From JBNKVT01 sp050299335 (GTDB taxonomy: Bacteria; Pseudomonadota; Alphaproteobacteria; Rhodobacterales; Rhodobacteraceae): DNA of 64,000 nt. The stretch's first letter is position 1. Every line of letters starts with the position of its first letter. Both the position numbers and the translations under genes were made by a program. The DNA lies in the NCBI GenBank assembly GCA_050299335.1, contig JBNKVT010000001.1, forward strand, positions 1 through 64,000, written 5' to 3'. The notes beneath the pieces were generated by a model, which worked only from the letters and a program-made list of their open reading frames with translations, made no database searches and was not told where the DNA came from. Below, in pieces: positions 35,145 to 44,211 of this stretch.

Positions 35145-35987
35145 ATGAACAAAGACCCCTTCGACTACTGGCTCACGCCCAAGGGCGTCATCCTGATCTG
35201 CCTTGCGGTGGTTCTGGTCTGGGCAGCCTACGGGATCGCGGCCGCATTGCTGACCGACGACCTTGAGGCCGCTTCCCAGTCCGGTGACCTCTTCGGCGGC
35301 ATCTCCGCGCTCTTCTCCGGCCTCGCCTTCGCGGGCCTCATCATCACCCTCCTGATCCAGCGCAAGGAACTTCAGCTACAGCGCCAGGAAATGTCGCGGA
35401 TGGTGAAGGAACAGGCGGAGACGCGCGCGCAGGTGGCGGAGCAGACCGAACAGTTCCGCATCCAGACCGACTTCTTCAAGATCCAGATCTTCGAGAAGAA
35501 CTTCTTCCAGCTGATCGACATCCTCACCGACCATATCAACGGCCTCGCCCTCGGCTCGGGCGAGGCGCGGCTGACCGGGCGGGCCGCCCTTGAAAGGATG
35601 GTGGATGAAATGGTCGCGGACCTGAAGGAGGACGCCAAAGCCGGCTGCGCCGATATCTTTGCCTGCTACGAGGAACGCTACCGCCAGGACATCAACGACC
35701 TCGGCCCGATCTTCCGGATTTTCTACAATATTCTCAAATATATCGACGGCGCGGAGATCCAGAACAAACGCTACTATTCCAACCTGTTCCGGGCGCAGTT
35801 GAACAATGCCGAACTGTGCCTGCTCTATCTCAATGGCGGCTCCGGCTACGGGCGGCCCAAGCTGGCGCCGTTGATGCGCAAATACAATGTGCTGAAGCAC
35901 TATGAGAGCGACGATCTGGGCGAGATCGATGCGCTGGCACGCGGGTTCTACGAGGGCTGGGATTTCCTCAATCCGGTGCGGGACTGA
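35145..35987 (+). CDS. Putative phage abortive infection protein (putAbiC family)
   Basis: A 280-residue membrane-anchored protein matching the putative AbiC-type family. Two N-terminal helices (VILICLAVVLVWAAYGIAA and ISALFSGLAFAGLIITLLI) are followed by a coiled coil (QRKELQLQRQEMSRMVKEQA). A cytoplasmic domain holds FFKIQIFEKNFFQLIDI and the family block YYSNLFRAQLNNAELCLLYL. Family membership suggests an abortive-infection role, but most relatives are untested. It stands alone, 21 bases after the secreted protein gene, with no toxin, nuclease or reverse-transcriptase partner. Confidence 0.75.
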   Translation: MNKDPFDYWLTPKGVILICLAVVLVWAAYGIAAALLTDDLEAASQSGDLFGGISALFSGLAFAGLIITLLIQRKELQLQRQEMSRMVKEQAETRAQVAEQTEQFRIQTDFFKIQIFEKNFFQLIDILTDHINGLALGSGEARLTGRAALERMVDEMVADLKEDAKAGCADIFACYEERYRQDINDLGPIFRIFYNILKYIDGAEIQNKRYYSNLFRAQLNNAELCLLYLNGGSGYGRPKLAPLMRKYNVLKHYESDDLGEIDALARGFYEGWDFLNPVRD

Positions 35988-36066
35988 GGCGTTGGGTCAC
36001 GGGACGCTGGTAACGGGTCCCGACTGCGCCTAGATTTCTGTCAACGCAAGCAAAAGGACAAGGCCG

Positions 36067-36453
36067 ATGAGCTATTCCCTGAACCGCACCTTCCCCGGCG
36101 CCTCGATGGAAGATATCGACGCCCGCACCCGCGCCGCCCTTGCCGATCAGGGCTTCGGCATCCTGACCGAGATCGACGTCAAAGCGACACTGAAAAAGAA
36201 GATCGACGTCGACATGGAGCCCTACACGATCCTCGGCGCCTGCAATCCGAAGATGGCCAATCAGGCGATCCAGCTGGAGCCGCGTATCGGGACCATGCTG
36301 CCCTGCAATGTGCTGGTGCGCCAGGTCGAGGGCGGGATCGAGGTCAGCGCGGTGGACCCGCTGGCCTCCTTTTCGGCGATCGGCAATCCGAAGCTCGAGG
36401 ATATTGCCGGGCAGGTGAAGGGGATGCTGGAAAAGGCGCTGGCCGCGATCTGA
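36067..36453 (+). CDS. DUF302 domain protein
   Basis: A 128-residue soluble protein of the DUF302 family. It has the characteristic core ALADQGFGILTEIDV, YTILGACNPKMANQAI, a MLPCNVLVRQ segment with one Cys, and the closing VSAVDPLA. The function of DUF302 is not established. It is monocistronic and convergent with the large MoxR-associated operon. AAAGGACAAGGCCG precedes the ATG, a usable ribosome site. Confidence 0.88.
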   Translation: MSYSLNRTFPGASMEDIDARTRAALADQGFGILTEIDVKATLKKKIDVDMEPYTILGACNPKMANQAIQLEPRIGTMLPCNVLVRQVEGGIEVSAVDPLASFSAIGNPKLEDIAGQVKGMLEKALAAI

Positions 36454-36489
36454 AAAGCAAGGCGCTTTCGAAGCCACCTTGCGTCGTAG

Positions 36490-38586
36490 TCACTTCCCTT
36501 CGATCCGCCAGGCGACGAACATCAGCGCGCCCGCGATCAGCAACAGGACCCAACCCGGCGCCAGCGGGGTCAGGCGGATGTCGTTGACCTGATAGGCCTC
36601 GCGGCGGGTCAGGCCAATCCAGTTGCGGCCTGATGTCACCCTTCCCTCCGCGACGCGGCGGATATCCGGGGTGCCGAGTTCAGCCACGCGCAGGATGCCG
36701 CCGCCGGTGGCGTCGGCAAGCGGTTCCAGGATGTCGCCGGTCGAGATCGGGTTTTCGAATTCCTTCGGGGCCGCCGGGCCTAGCGCCGTCACGCTTTCCT
36801 TGTCCCCATCCGATAGCCGGTAGATGCCGTTCTCGGTCCCTTCGAACCGCGCCTGCCATTCGCCTGGCGTGGTCTGGGTCAATGGCAGGATCATTTCCTC
36901 GCCTGAAGGTGTCACGACCCGCAGATCGCCCGCCGCCTCGCCCAGCGAGCGCCGCGTCACCGTGACATTGGCTCCGTCCGGCTCGGCGACCAGCACTTCC
37001 TCTTCCAGCTCCGGTTCCTTCATCAGCCAGTGCGCCAGCCGACGCAGCAGTTCCGATTGCGGCCCCCCGCCCTCATAGCCGCGAGACCACAGCCAGGCGT
37101 GGTCCGAGGCGAGCATCGCGATCCGCCCCTCGCCCGGCCGGTCCAGCACCAGCAGCGGCCGACCTTCGGGGCCTTCCATGATCGAATTCCCGCCGGTCTC
37201 GGTCATCTCGATCAACCGGAACCAGCGGCCCCAGCCCGGGGTGCCGTCCTCGGCGGTCGGGTGCGGGGCGAAGTCCGTCAGGCCCTTGGTCACTGGGTGG
37301 CGTTCACCGATTTCCGACACGCGGGGGTAGTAGCCTTCCTCGATCACCTGCGCGGTGGGTTCGGCGGGCAGCACGTCGCGCAAGGGGGTGCGGTAAAGGC
37401 TTTCAGCCCCGGCAAAGGCCGGACCCGAAGCGATCAGCAGCGCCCCGCCGTCGCGGACATAGCGAGCGATGTTTTCGAGATAGAGGGTCGGCAGCACACC
37501 GCGGCGGCGGTAGCGGTCGAAGATGATGAGGTCAAACTCGTCGACCTTGTCCATGAACAGCTCACGGGTCGGGAAGGCGATGAGCGACAGTTCGAACACC
37601 GGGACGCCGTCCTGTTTCTCCGGCGGCCTCAGAATGGTGAAATGCACCAGATCGACCGAACTGTCGGCCTTCAGCAGGTTCCGCCAGGTCCGCTCGCCCG
37701 CATAGGGCTCGCCCGACACCAGCAACACCCGCAGCCGGTCGCGGATGCCATTGATCGACACGATGGCCGAATTGTTGCGCTCGGTGAGTTCGCCTTCCGC
37801 CGGGTCCAGCGACAATTGCAGGACGTTCATGCCGCCCCGGGCCAGTTCCAGCGGGATGGTGACCGTTTCGCCGGTCGGAACCTGAAAGGAAATCGGGTCC
37901 TCGCCGTTGACCGAGATATACAGCGGCGCCTGTCCCAGCGCACTATCAGGGGCGTTGCCCAAGGCCTCGACGCGCAGCGTCAGTTCGACCGGCTCGCCGA
38001 CGATGGCGAAGGCGGGGGCGGTCTCGATGACCAGGCGACGGTCCCATTCGCTGGCGCGGCCGGTCAGGACGACATGCACGGGCGCGTCGAAACTGGGGGC
38101 AATCTCAGGGTCGTGAACCTGCCCGTCGGTGACGAGGATCGCCCCGGCGATGCGGTCGGGGGAAACCTCGGAGGCGGCCTCGGCCAGGGCGGTCATCAGT
38201 CGGGTACCGCGCTCGCGATCCTCGCCTTCGGCGTCGGTGACGCGGATGGTGACGGTTTCGACCGGCGTCGGAGAGATGCGCAGCGCTTCGAGCGCGGCGG
38301 TGATTTCAGCCTCGGTCTCGGCGCGCTGGGAGGGGCGAATGTCGATGTTCTGGGAGGCGGTCTCGTCGAAGACGAGAAAGGCGATATCCGGCAGATAATC
38401 GCGGTCCTCCTGCCGCCACGAGGGGTTGGCGAGCGCCAGCAGCAGGATCGCGGCGGCGATGGCACGCAGCCACCAGCCCTGCAGGCCCCGCCAGAACGCC
38501 AGCGCCGTGGCAGTGGCCAGAAGGACGGCAAAGCTGGCCAGAAGCGTCCACGAGATGTCGGGCGAGAAGGAAAGCGACTGGATCAC
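36490..38586 (-). CDS. Large membrane protein with GATase-like region, MoxR operon
   Basis: A 698-residue membrane protein. It has two N-terminal helices (LLASFAVLLATATALAFW and AIAAAILLLALANPSW), a VWA-like periplasmic/cytoplasmic region (IAFLVFDETASQNID), a glutamine-amidotransferase-like region containing FDLIIFDRYRR and YVRDGGALLIASGPAF, and a C-terminal helix (GWVLLLIAGALMFVAW). The ATG overlaps the DUF4159 gene stop by four bases. It is the last gene of the MoxR-DUF58-DUF4159 operon. The cluster is widespread in alphaproteobacteria, but its substrate is unknown; a MoxR-assisted envelope complex is the usual inference. Confidence 0.8.
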   Translation of the reverse strand: MIQSLSFSPDISWTLLASFAVLLATATALAFWRGLQGWWLRAIAAAILLLALANPSWRQEDRDYLPDIAFLVFDETASQNIDIRPSQRAETEAEITAALEALRISPTPVETVTIRVTDAEGEDRERGTRLMTALAEAASEVSPDRIAGAILVTDGQVHDPEIAPSFDAPVHVVLTGRASEWDRRLVIETAPAFAIVGEPVELTLRVEALGNAPDSALGQAPLYISVNGEDPISFQVPTGETVTIPLELARGGMNVLQLSLDPAEGELTERNNSAIVSINGIRDRLRVLLVSGEPYAGERTWRNLLKADSSVDLVHFTILRPPEKQDGVPVFELSLIAFPTRELFMDKVDEFDLIIFDRYRRRGVLPTLYLENIARYVRDGGALLIASGPAFAGAESLYRTPLRDVLPAEPTAQVIEEGYYPRVSEIGERHPVTKGLTDFAPHPTAEDGTPGWGRWFRLIEMTETGGNSIMEGPEGRPLLVLDRPGEGRIAMLASDHAWLWSRGYEGGGPQSELLRRLAHWLMKEPELEEEVLVAEPDGANVTVTRRSLGEAAGDLRVVTPSGEEMILPLTQTTPGEWQARFEGTENGIYRLSDGDKESVTALGPAAPKEFENPISTGDILEPLADATGGGILRVAELGTPDIRRVAEGRVTSGRNWIGLTRREAYQVNDIRLTPLAPGWVLLLIAGALMFVAWRIEGK

Positions 38587-41369
38587 TGGCCGAGCCTTTC
38601 CAGAAGCGCCGGAACGTGGACCTGATCCGATTTATAATTGCCGGTCATCACATGCATGATGAGGTTGACCCCGAAACGGTAGGCAAACTCGCGCTGCCGC
38701 TGCCCCGCCGTGCCGCGCCCCACCGGGAACATCGGCCCGCCGCCTGCATCCACCGCCCAGGCCGAGGCCCAGTCGTTGCCGCCGATGACCACCGGCGTGA
38801 CACCGTCATTGAGGTTGCGGAAAGGCAGGCCCTCGATCTCTTCGGCTTCGGGGGCGGCTTCGACCCAGAGCTCGGTGGAGGTGTAGCGGCCCGGGAAATC
38901 CTGGATCAGGTAGAAAGTCCGCGTCAGCACATGGTCGATGGGCGCGCGTTCCAGGGGCGGAATATCCAGCTTCTCGGCGATCCGCTGCAGCATCCGGCCG
39001 TTGGGGGTGCCCGAGCCGATATTGCCCAGATTGGAATCGCGCGTGTCGAAAAGGATCATGCCGCCAGAGCGGAGGTATTCGTTGAGCTTCGCGTAAGCCT
39101 CGTCCGATGGCAGGCTCTGCTGTTCGGTAACCGGCCAGTAGAGGAAGGGGAAGAACGCAAGCTCGTCCTCTTCGAGGTCCACGGCAACGGGCGCGTCGGG
39201 CTCGACGGCGGTCCGGCGGTTGAGGATCAGGGTGAGGCCGGTCAGCCCGGCCTCGGAGATCTCGTCAACGCGGGCGTCGCCGGTTCGCACATAGGCTAGC
39301 ACCGTGGCATTGGCGGCATAAATCGCCAGCCGGTCGTCGGCCAGCGGGTCCTCCTGCGCCTCGGGCGCGCCGGGAAGGGTCAGAAGGGCGGCCAGAAGCA
39401 CGGGCGCGACCCGGCCCAGACGCGGGCCGGTCAGGCGTCCGGCGACGAAGAGGGTGGCGAGGATGTCGAGGGTCAGAAGGGCAAGGGCAAGCATGATGAG
39501 ATAGGGACGCAGCGAGGTCTCGCGGACCACCCCCATGGTCTCGACGGTGATGCCGAGGGGAAGCGCGGCCAAGGGCGCGAGACTGTCGCCGGGGCGGAAA
39601 AGGTTCAGCGCGATGCGGCGTTCCCCGGCTTCGTAGAGGCCGGGTGGCAGATCGGGGCCGGGGCGGCTTGAGACAAGATCGGCGCCATCGACCCCGGCCA
39701 GCAGGCCCGGTTCCTGAAGCGCGCCGTAACCGTCGAGCACGGCAACAGGGGTCCATGTCTGGCCCTCAAGCTCTTCGGCCTCGGGCGTGGTCGAACGGGT
39801 CGAGATGGCGAGGCGTTCAAGCATCTGCACGAACAGGCCCGACAGCGGCAGCGAGGACCATTCAGCATTGGCGGTGACGTGGAAGAGGACGACGCGGCCC
39901 TCGCCGAGATTGCGGCCCGTCACGAGGGGGGTGCCGTCTTCGAGGGCGGCCATGACCCGCTCCGGGAGGTTGGGATCGGGCTGGGCCATGACCTGCGTGG
40001 TGATATCGACCTCGCCGGGGACCGGCAGCCCGAAGAAGGGGCTCGATTCCGGGAAGGGCCGCAGCGCCTTGGGATCGCCCCAGGACATCGCCCCGCCCAC
40101 ATTGCGCCCACCGGCACGCAGGCGAACGGGCAGCAGAGGATCTTCCTCAAGCTGGCCCTCGCCGGACTGCGCCAGACGCGGCCCGGCAAAGCGGACGAGC
40201 AACCCGCCGCCCTCGATCCACTCGGTTAGCCGGTCGCGCTCGGTGGCGGTCAGGGTGCCGACATCGGCGAAAATGACCACATCCGGGGCGGCGTTGAGAA
40301 TGTCTTCAAGCGGCGCTTCGATCAGGTCCGCCGACGGGGCCAGCGCCTTGCGGAGATAATGCAACGGCGCGACCAGCTGCGTGCCCTCCCGCGCCTGCCG
40401 CCCGGCAATCAGGCCGACCTTGCGGCGCTGGAGACCGTCATCGGTAATCGCCACCGCCCCCGCCGAGCGCACCTGCGGCAACGAAATGCGGGTGATGCGG
40501 TTGCGAAGTTCCAGCGGCAGATCGAATTCGATCTCGGCAGAGGTCGCGTCGGGCTCGAAAATGGCCCGCGCCTCGCCGAGCTTGCGCTCGATCCCCTGCG
40601 GATCCGGGCCAATGGCCGAGACGGCGAGCGATGGCAGCGGCTTGGTGTCGGGACGCAGCGCTTCGATCCGGACAGCGCCTTCCTCGAAACGGGGGGCGGT
40701 CAGCGCGACGATGGGCGCGTCGCCCCTGATGACGGTGACCGGGCCTTGCGCTTGCAGTTCGGCAAGGAAACTCGGGTCGCCCTGGGCCTCCAGATTGTCG
40801 GTCAGCCAGACGGTCGAGAAGCCATCGGTCTCGATGCCGTTCAGCCAGGTGGCAAAACCCTCGCGGTCCGGCGCCCAGGCGCGGGGGGCGAAGCCCTGCA
40901 AACGGGTCTGCCAGTCGGCAGCGTCGCGGAAAGGAATAGTGCCCTCCGGCGGCGGCGTCTCGGCCAGCGAGAGCACGGCAGAGGGGCGGCCGGAACGGGC
41001 GGCCTGGTCGAGCAACTCGTCAACCCGGTCCATGCGGTCGGCCCAGTCCGGGGCCGAAGCCCAGCCACCGTCGATGAGGACCAGCAGCGGGCCGGAGCCC
41101 TGATTGCGGAGTTGCGGATTCAGGATCGGGTTGGCGAAGGCGAGGATGGCGGCGGCAAGCGCGATCATCCTGAGCAGCAGCAGCCACCACGGGGTGCGAT
41201 CCGGCGTGCGCTCGGGGTCTTCGAGGCCAAGCAGCAGCCGGACACCTGGGAAGGGCTTGCGCTCGGGCGACGGGGGAACGGCGCGCAGCAGCCACCAGAG
41301 GATCGGCAGCGCAATAAGGGCCGTGAGGACCAGAGGCGTCAGGAAAGCGATGGGGCCAAGGGTGAACAT
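38583..41369 (-). CDS. BatA-type N-terminal / DUF4159 domain membrane protein
   Basis: A 928-residue protein. The N-terminus matches the aerotolerance (BatA) membrane domain: FLTPLVLTALIALPILWWLL, then LLLLRMIALAAAILAFANP. A long middle region has a VWA-like fold (LLVLIDGGWASAPDW). Further helices lie near residues 630-690, and the DUF4159 domain is at the C-terminus (LRSGGMILFDTRDSN, FGVNLIMHVMTGNYKSDQVH). Its ATG shares a base with the DUF58 gene stop. It is a membrane scaffold partner of the MoxR system; the precise function is unknown. Confidence 0.88.
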   Translation of the reverse strand: MFTLGPIAFLTPLVLTALIALPILWWLLRAVPPSPERKPFPGVRLLLGLEDPERTPDRTPWWLLLLRMIALAAAILAFANPILNPQLRNQGSGPLLVLIDGGWASAPDWADRMDRVDELLDQAARSGRPSAVLSLAETPPPEGTIPFRDAADWQTRLQGFAPRAWAPDREGFATWLNGIETDGFSTVWLTDNLEAQGDPSFLAELQAQGPVTVIRGDAPIVALTAPRFEEGAVRIEALRPDTKPLPSLAVSAIGPDPQGIERKLGEARAIFEPDATSAEIEFDLPLELRNRITRISLPQVRSAGAVAITDDGLQRRKVGLIAGRQAREGTQLVAPLHYLRKALAPSADLIEAPLEDILNAAPDVVIFADVGTLTATERDRLTEWIEGGGLLVRFAGPRLAQSGEGQLEEDPLLPVRLRAGGRNVGGAMSWGDPKALRPFPESSPFFGLPVPGEVDITTQVMAQPDPNLPERVMAALEDGTPLVTGRNLGEGRVVLFHVTANAEWSSLPLSGLFVQMLERLAISTRSTTPEAEELEGQTWTPVAVLDGYGALQEPGLLAGVDGADLVSSRPGPDLPPGLYEAGERRIALNLFRPGDSLAPLAALPLGITVETMGVVRETSLRPYLIMLALALLTLDILATLFVAGRLTGPRLGRVAPVLLAALLTLPGAPEAQEDPLADDRLAIYAANATVLAYVRTGDARVDEISEAGLTGLTLILNRRTAVEPDAPVAVDLEEDELAFFPFLYWPVTEQQSLPSDEAYAKLNEYLRSGGMILFDTRDSNLGNIGSGTPNGRMLQRIAEKLDIPPLERAPIDHVLTRTFYLIQDFPGRYTSTELWVEAAPEAEEIEGLPFRNLNDGVTPVVIGGNDWASAWAVDAGGGPMFPVGRGTAGQRQREFAYRFGVNLIMHVMTGNYKSDQVHVPALLERLGQ

Positions 41370-42271
41370 CAGAGCTGTTCTCCGATGCCCATGTAGAGCC
41401 AGAGCAGCGCCTTGCGGGGGCTTTCCGAGGTGCGGTGGATGAGGAAGCGCCAGCCGGTGCGCCGTGCCATGAGGCGCAGCGCTTCACGGCGGTCCTCAAG
41501 GCGGTCCTGATAGGCCTCCTTCAGGGCGCGGGCGCGCTGGGTCTCGTAGCGCAGCTTGCCGCCCATGCTCTCGAAGATGGTGCGGCCATCGAAGGGGAAG
41601 GCCTCTTCGCTGTCGTCGACGATCTGCACGAGACAGCCCGAGACATTGCGGTCGGCGGCATGCGACAGGGCGGGCAGGACGCTGTCGGCCTCACCGAGGA
41701 AATCCGACAGGAACACCGCCTTGCCGCCGGGGGTCAGGTTGCCCTGCGGCGGCTCGCCGTAATCGGGGCGGTCCTCGCGGTGATGGGCAAGGATGAGGGC
41801 CATGCGGCGCAGCTGAGTTTCGCCCGAACGCGGCGGCTCGGCCTCGGTGCCGAGCAATGAAATCCGCTCGCCGGACTGGGCCAGCAGGTAGGACAGCGCC
41901 ATCGCCAGCAGATTGGCCCGCTGCGCCTTGGTGCGGGGGGCTGCTGCGGACTTGTAGTCCATCGACAGGGCGTCATCGGCCCAGATGGAGACGGTCTGGG
42001 CCGCTTCCCATTCCATCTCGCGGATATAAAGCCGATCCGACCGGGCCGAACGCCGCCAGTCCACCTGCGTCTGCACGTCGCCGGGGATGGCGCGGCGGTA
42101 TTGCCAGAAATTCTCGCCAGGGCCCGAGCGACGGCGACCATGCTCGCCCATCATCACCGTCGAGGCGAGGCGCTGGGCCTCAGCCAGCAAAGGCGGCAGG
42201 GCGCCGGCGACTTTTTCAGCGTCGCGGCGAAGCCAGATGGCTTCCTGGGTTTCGGCGCTGCCTGGGCTCAA
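41369..42271 (-). CDS. DUF58 domain protein
   Basis: A 300-residue DUF58 protein, the usual second gene after moxR. The signature is GENFWQYRRAIPGDVQTQVD and WRRSARSDRLYIREMEWE, after which a VWA-like fold includes VSIWADDALSMDYKS. It overlaps moxR by four bases and the DUF4159 gene by one, so all are translationally coupled. It is presumed to be a MoxR partner or client. Confidence 0.92.
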   Translation of the reverse strand: MSPGSAETQEAIWLRRDAEKVAGALPPLLAEAQRLASTVMMGEHGRRRSGPGENFWQYRRAIPGDVQTQVDWRRSARSDRLYIREMEWEAAQTVSIWADDALSMDYKSAAAPRTKAQRANLLAMALSYLLAQSGERISLLGTEAEPPRSGETQLRRMALILAHHREDRPDYGEPPQGNLTPGGKAVFLSDFLGEADSVLPALSHAADRNVSGCLVQIVDDSEEAFPFDGRTIFESMGGKLRYETQRARALKEAYQDRLEDRREALRLMARRTGWRFLIHRTSESPRKALLWLYMGIGEQL

Positions 42272-43275
42272 GCCGCCGCCTCCTGACCGGTGGTCCGGTC
42301 GACGAGGCGGGCGATCAGGGCGTTGAGGGTCTGGCCCTCGGCGCGGGCAGCGAAGCCGAGCGCCATGCGGTGTTCGAGGACAGGGCGGGCCATGGCGGCG
42401 ACATCTTCCGGAGACGGCGCGAGGCGGCCATCCATCAGCGCATGGGCGCGGGTGGTCATCATCAGCGCCTGGGCGGCGCGGGGGCCGGGGCCCCAGATGA
42501 CCGTGCTGTTGATTTCTTCAAAGGCATCCGCCGTGCCTGGACGAGCGGCGCGGACCAGATCGAGGATCATCTCGACGATGCTCTCGCCGACCGGCATGCG
42601 GCGGATCAGCCGCTGGGCGGCGATCAGCGACGGGGCGTCAAAGACCGGTTCGGCCTGGGCATCCTCGATGCCGGTGGTGGCCAGCATGATCTCGCGCTCG
42701 GCATCGCGGTCGGGATAGTCGACGTCGATCTGGACCAGGAAACGGTCAAGCTGGGCCTCGGGCAGCGGATAGGTGCCTTCCTGCTCGATCGGGTTCTGAG
42801 TTGCCAGCACATGGAACGGCTCGGCGAGGTCGCGGCGCTGGCCGGCGATGGAGACGTGTTTCTCCTGCATGGCCTGCAACAGGGCCGACTGGGTGCGGGG
42901 GGAGGCGCGGTTGATCTCGTCGGCCATCAGCAGCTGGCAGAAGATCGGGCCTTCGATGAACTTGAAGGTTCGCGAGCCGTCGGCACCGGTCTCCAGCACC
43001 TCCGCGCCAAGGATGTCGGACGGCATCAAGTCGGGGGTGAACTGGATGCGGTTCGACTGCAGACCCATGACGGTGCCGAGGGCCTCGACGAGGCGGGTTT
43101 TCGCCAGACCCGGCACCCCGACCAGCAACCCGTGGCCGCCGCAGAGCAGCGAGATCAGGGTGAGATCGACGACCTTTTCCTGGCCGATGACACGGCGGCC
43201 GACCATCTCGCGGGCGCGGGCCAGTGCCTCGCCAGTCTGTTCCATCTCGGTGACGAGGTCGTCGGCGTCGGTCAT
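42268..43275 (-). CDS. MoxR family AAA+ ATPase
   Basis: A 335-residue AAA+ ATPase. Walker A is GVPGLAKTR, Walker B LLMADEINRASP, sensor 1 NPIEQEG, with the family block QSALLQAMQEKHVSI. MoxR proteins act as chaperone-like machines that mature or remodel partner complexes containing VWA domains, which suits the downstream DUF58 and DUF4159 genes. The ATG at 43275 is preferred (MTDADDLVTEME); the upstream extension is not conserved in character. It is the first gene of the operon and divergent from the DUF1285 gene. Confidence 0.94.
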   Translation of the reverse strand: MTDADDLVTEMEQTGEALARAREMVGRRVIGQEKVVDLTLISLLCGGHGLLVGVPGLAKTRLVEALGTVMGLQSNRIQFTPDLMPSDILGAEVLETGADGSRTFKFIEGPIFCQLLMADEINRASPRTQSALLQAMQEKHVSIAGQRRDLAEPFHVLATQNPIEQEGTYPLPEAQLDRFLVQIDVDYPDRDAEREIMLATTGIEDAQAEPVFDAPSLIAAQRLIRRMPVGESIVEMILDLVRAARPGTADAFEEINSTVIWGPGPRAAQALMMTTRAHALMDGRLAPSPEDVAAMARPVLEHRMALGFAARAEGQTLNALIARLVDRTTGQEAAA

Positions 43276-43379
43276 TGATGCTATCCTTCGGGCAGGGGGA
43301 ATCCGTTGCGTCGCTTCGCTCATAACTTATAGGGTTTGGGCAGCTACGCAAACTCCCCGGATGAGAAACGAGGCGGAAT

Positions 43380-43967
43380 GTGGTGTCCAGTCAGGAAAAA
43401 GTGATCCCCGATGCCGGGACCTTGGCGAATGCCGCGAAGAAGGCGGCGAAAAAGGGCCCGCCGCCGGTGCATTTGTGGGATCCGGAGTTCTGCGGCGACC
43501 TGGATATGCGGATCGCAAGGGACGGGACCTGGTTCTATCTCGGCACCCCGATTGGCCGGAAGCCGCTGGTAAAGCTCTTCGCGTCGATCATCCGCAAGGA
43601 CGGGGAGGACTATTTTCTGGTCACGCCGGTCGAGAAAGTGGGCATCACGGTCGAGGACGCGCCCTTCGTCGCGGTGGATTTTGAGGCAAGGGGCACAGGG
43701 ACCGATCAGGTGCTGCGCTTCGTGACCAATGTCGAGGACGAGGTCGCGGCGGGACCGGAGCATCCGATCCGGGTCGAGACCGATGCCGAGACCGGCGAAC
43801 CGTCGCCCTATGTGCTGGTGCGGCGCAATCTGGAGGCGCTGATCGACCGCAAGAGCTTTTACCGCCTTGTGGACCTGGGCGAAATGGAGGAGGTGGACGG
43901 CGCGCGGTGGTTCGGCCTCTGGTCCGGAGGCACGTTTTTCCCGATCACACCGGAAGCCGAGCTTTGA
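43380..43967 (+). CDS. DUF1285 domain protein
   Basis: A 195-residue protein of the DUF1285 family, with the core HLWDPEFCGDLDMRIARDG, WFYLGTPIGRKPLVKLFASI and EDYFLVTPVEKVGI. This family regularly neighbours the MoxR/DUF58 operon in alphaproteobacteria, and here it is divergent from moxR with 104 bp between. The function is unknown; the association suggests a shared role with that membrane complex. Confidence 0.9.
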   Translation: MVSSQEKVIPDAGTLANAAKKAAKKGPPPVHLWDPEFCGDLDMRIARDGTWFYLGTPIGRKPLVKLFASIIRKDGEDYFLVTPVEKVGITVEDAPFVAVDFEARGTGTDQVLRFVTNVEDEVAAGPEHPIRVETDAETGEPSPYVLVRRNLEALIDRKSFYRLVDLGEMEEVDGARWFGLWSGGTFFPITPEAEL

Positions 43968-43998
43968 CACCGGCGGCATCGGCTTTTCCCAATAGGCA

Positions 43999-44078
43999 GC
44001 GCTCCCGCCCGTCACCTTCGCCCCCTTCGGGGCCTCGGCTCCCGTTGGGCCCGGTCGCCGTGGCTGCGCCACGGGCTC
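43999..44078 (-). repeat. Dispersed 80-bp GC-rich structured repeat, copy 2
   Basis: The reverse complement of this stretch aligns with 5714-5793 over its full length, starting GAGCCCGTGGCG and ending GGGCGGGAGCGCT. Differences are confined to the loop of the first hairpin and to the GGCCC-GAA-GGGCC region. It begins about 30 bases after the DUF1285 stop, in the 244-bp gap before the chromate genes. Confidence 0.7.
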
Positions 44079-44211
44079 TCGGGATCGTGGAGGCTGCCTG
44101 TTGACGGGCGAATGTGGCGGGTCCTAGAGTGGGGGCAAGGGGTCGCGAACGCCCCGTGAGGCGTCAGCCCAAGTTTCGCATCCTTGGAACCTGTGAGAGG
44201 GAGGATGCGCG

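Noticed and set aside
42268..44078. Long minus-strand frame overlapping DUF1285 and the dispersed repeat (43344-44072)
   Set aside because: It is the mirror frame of the DUF1285 gene and runs through the non-coding repeat.
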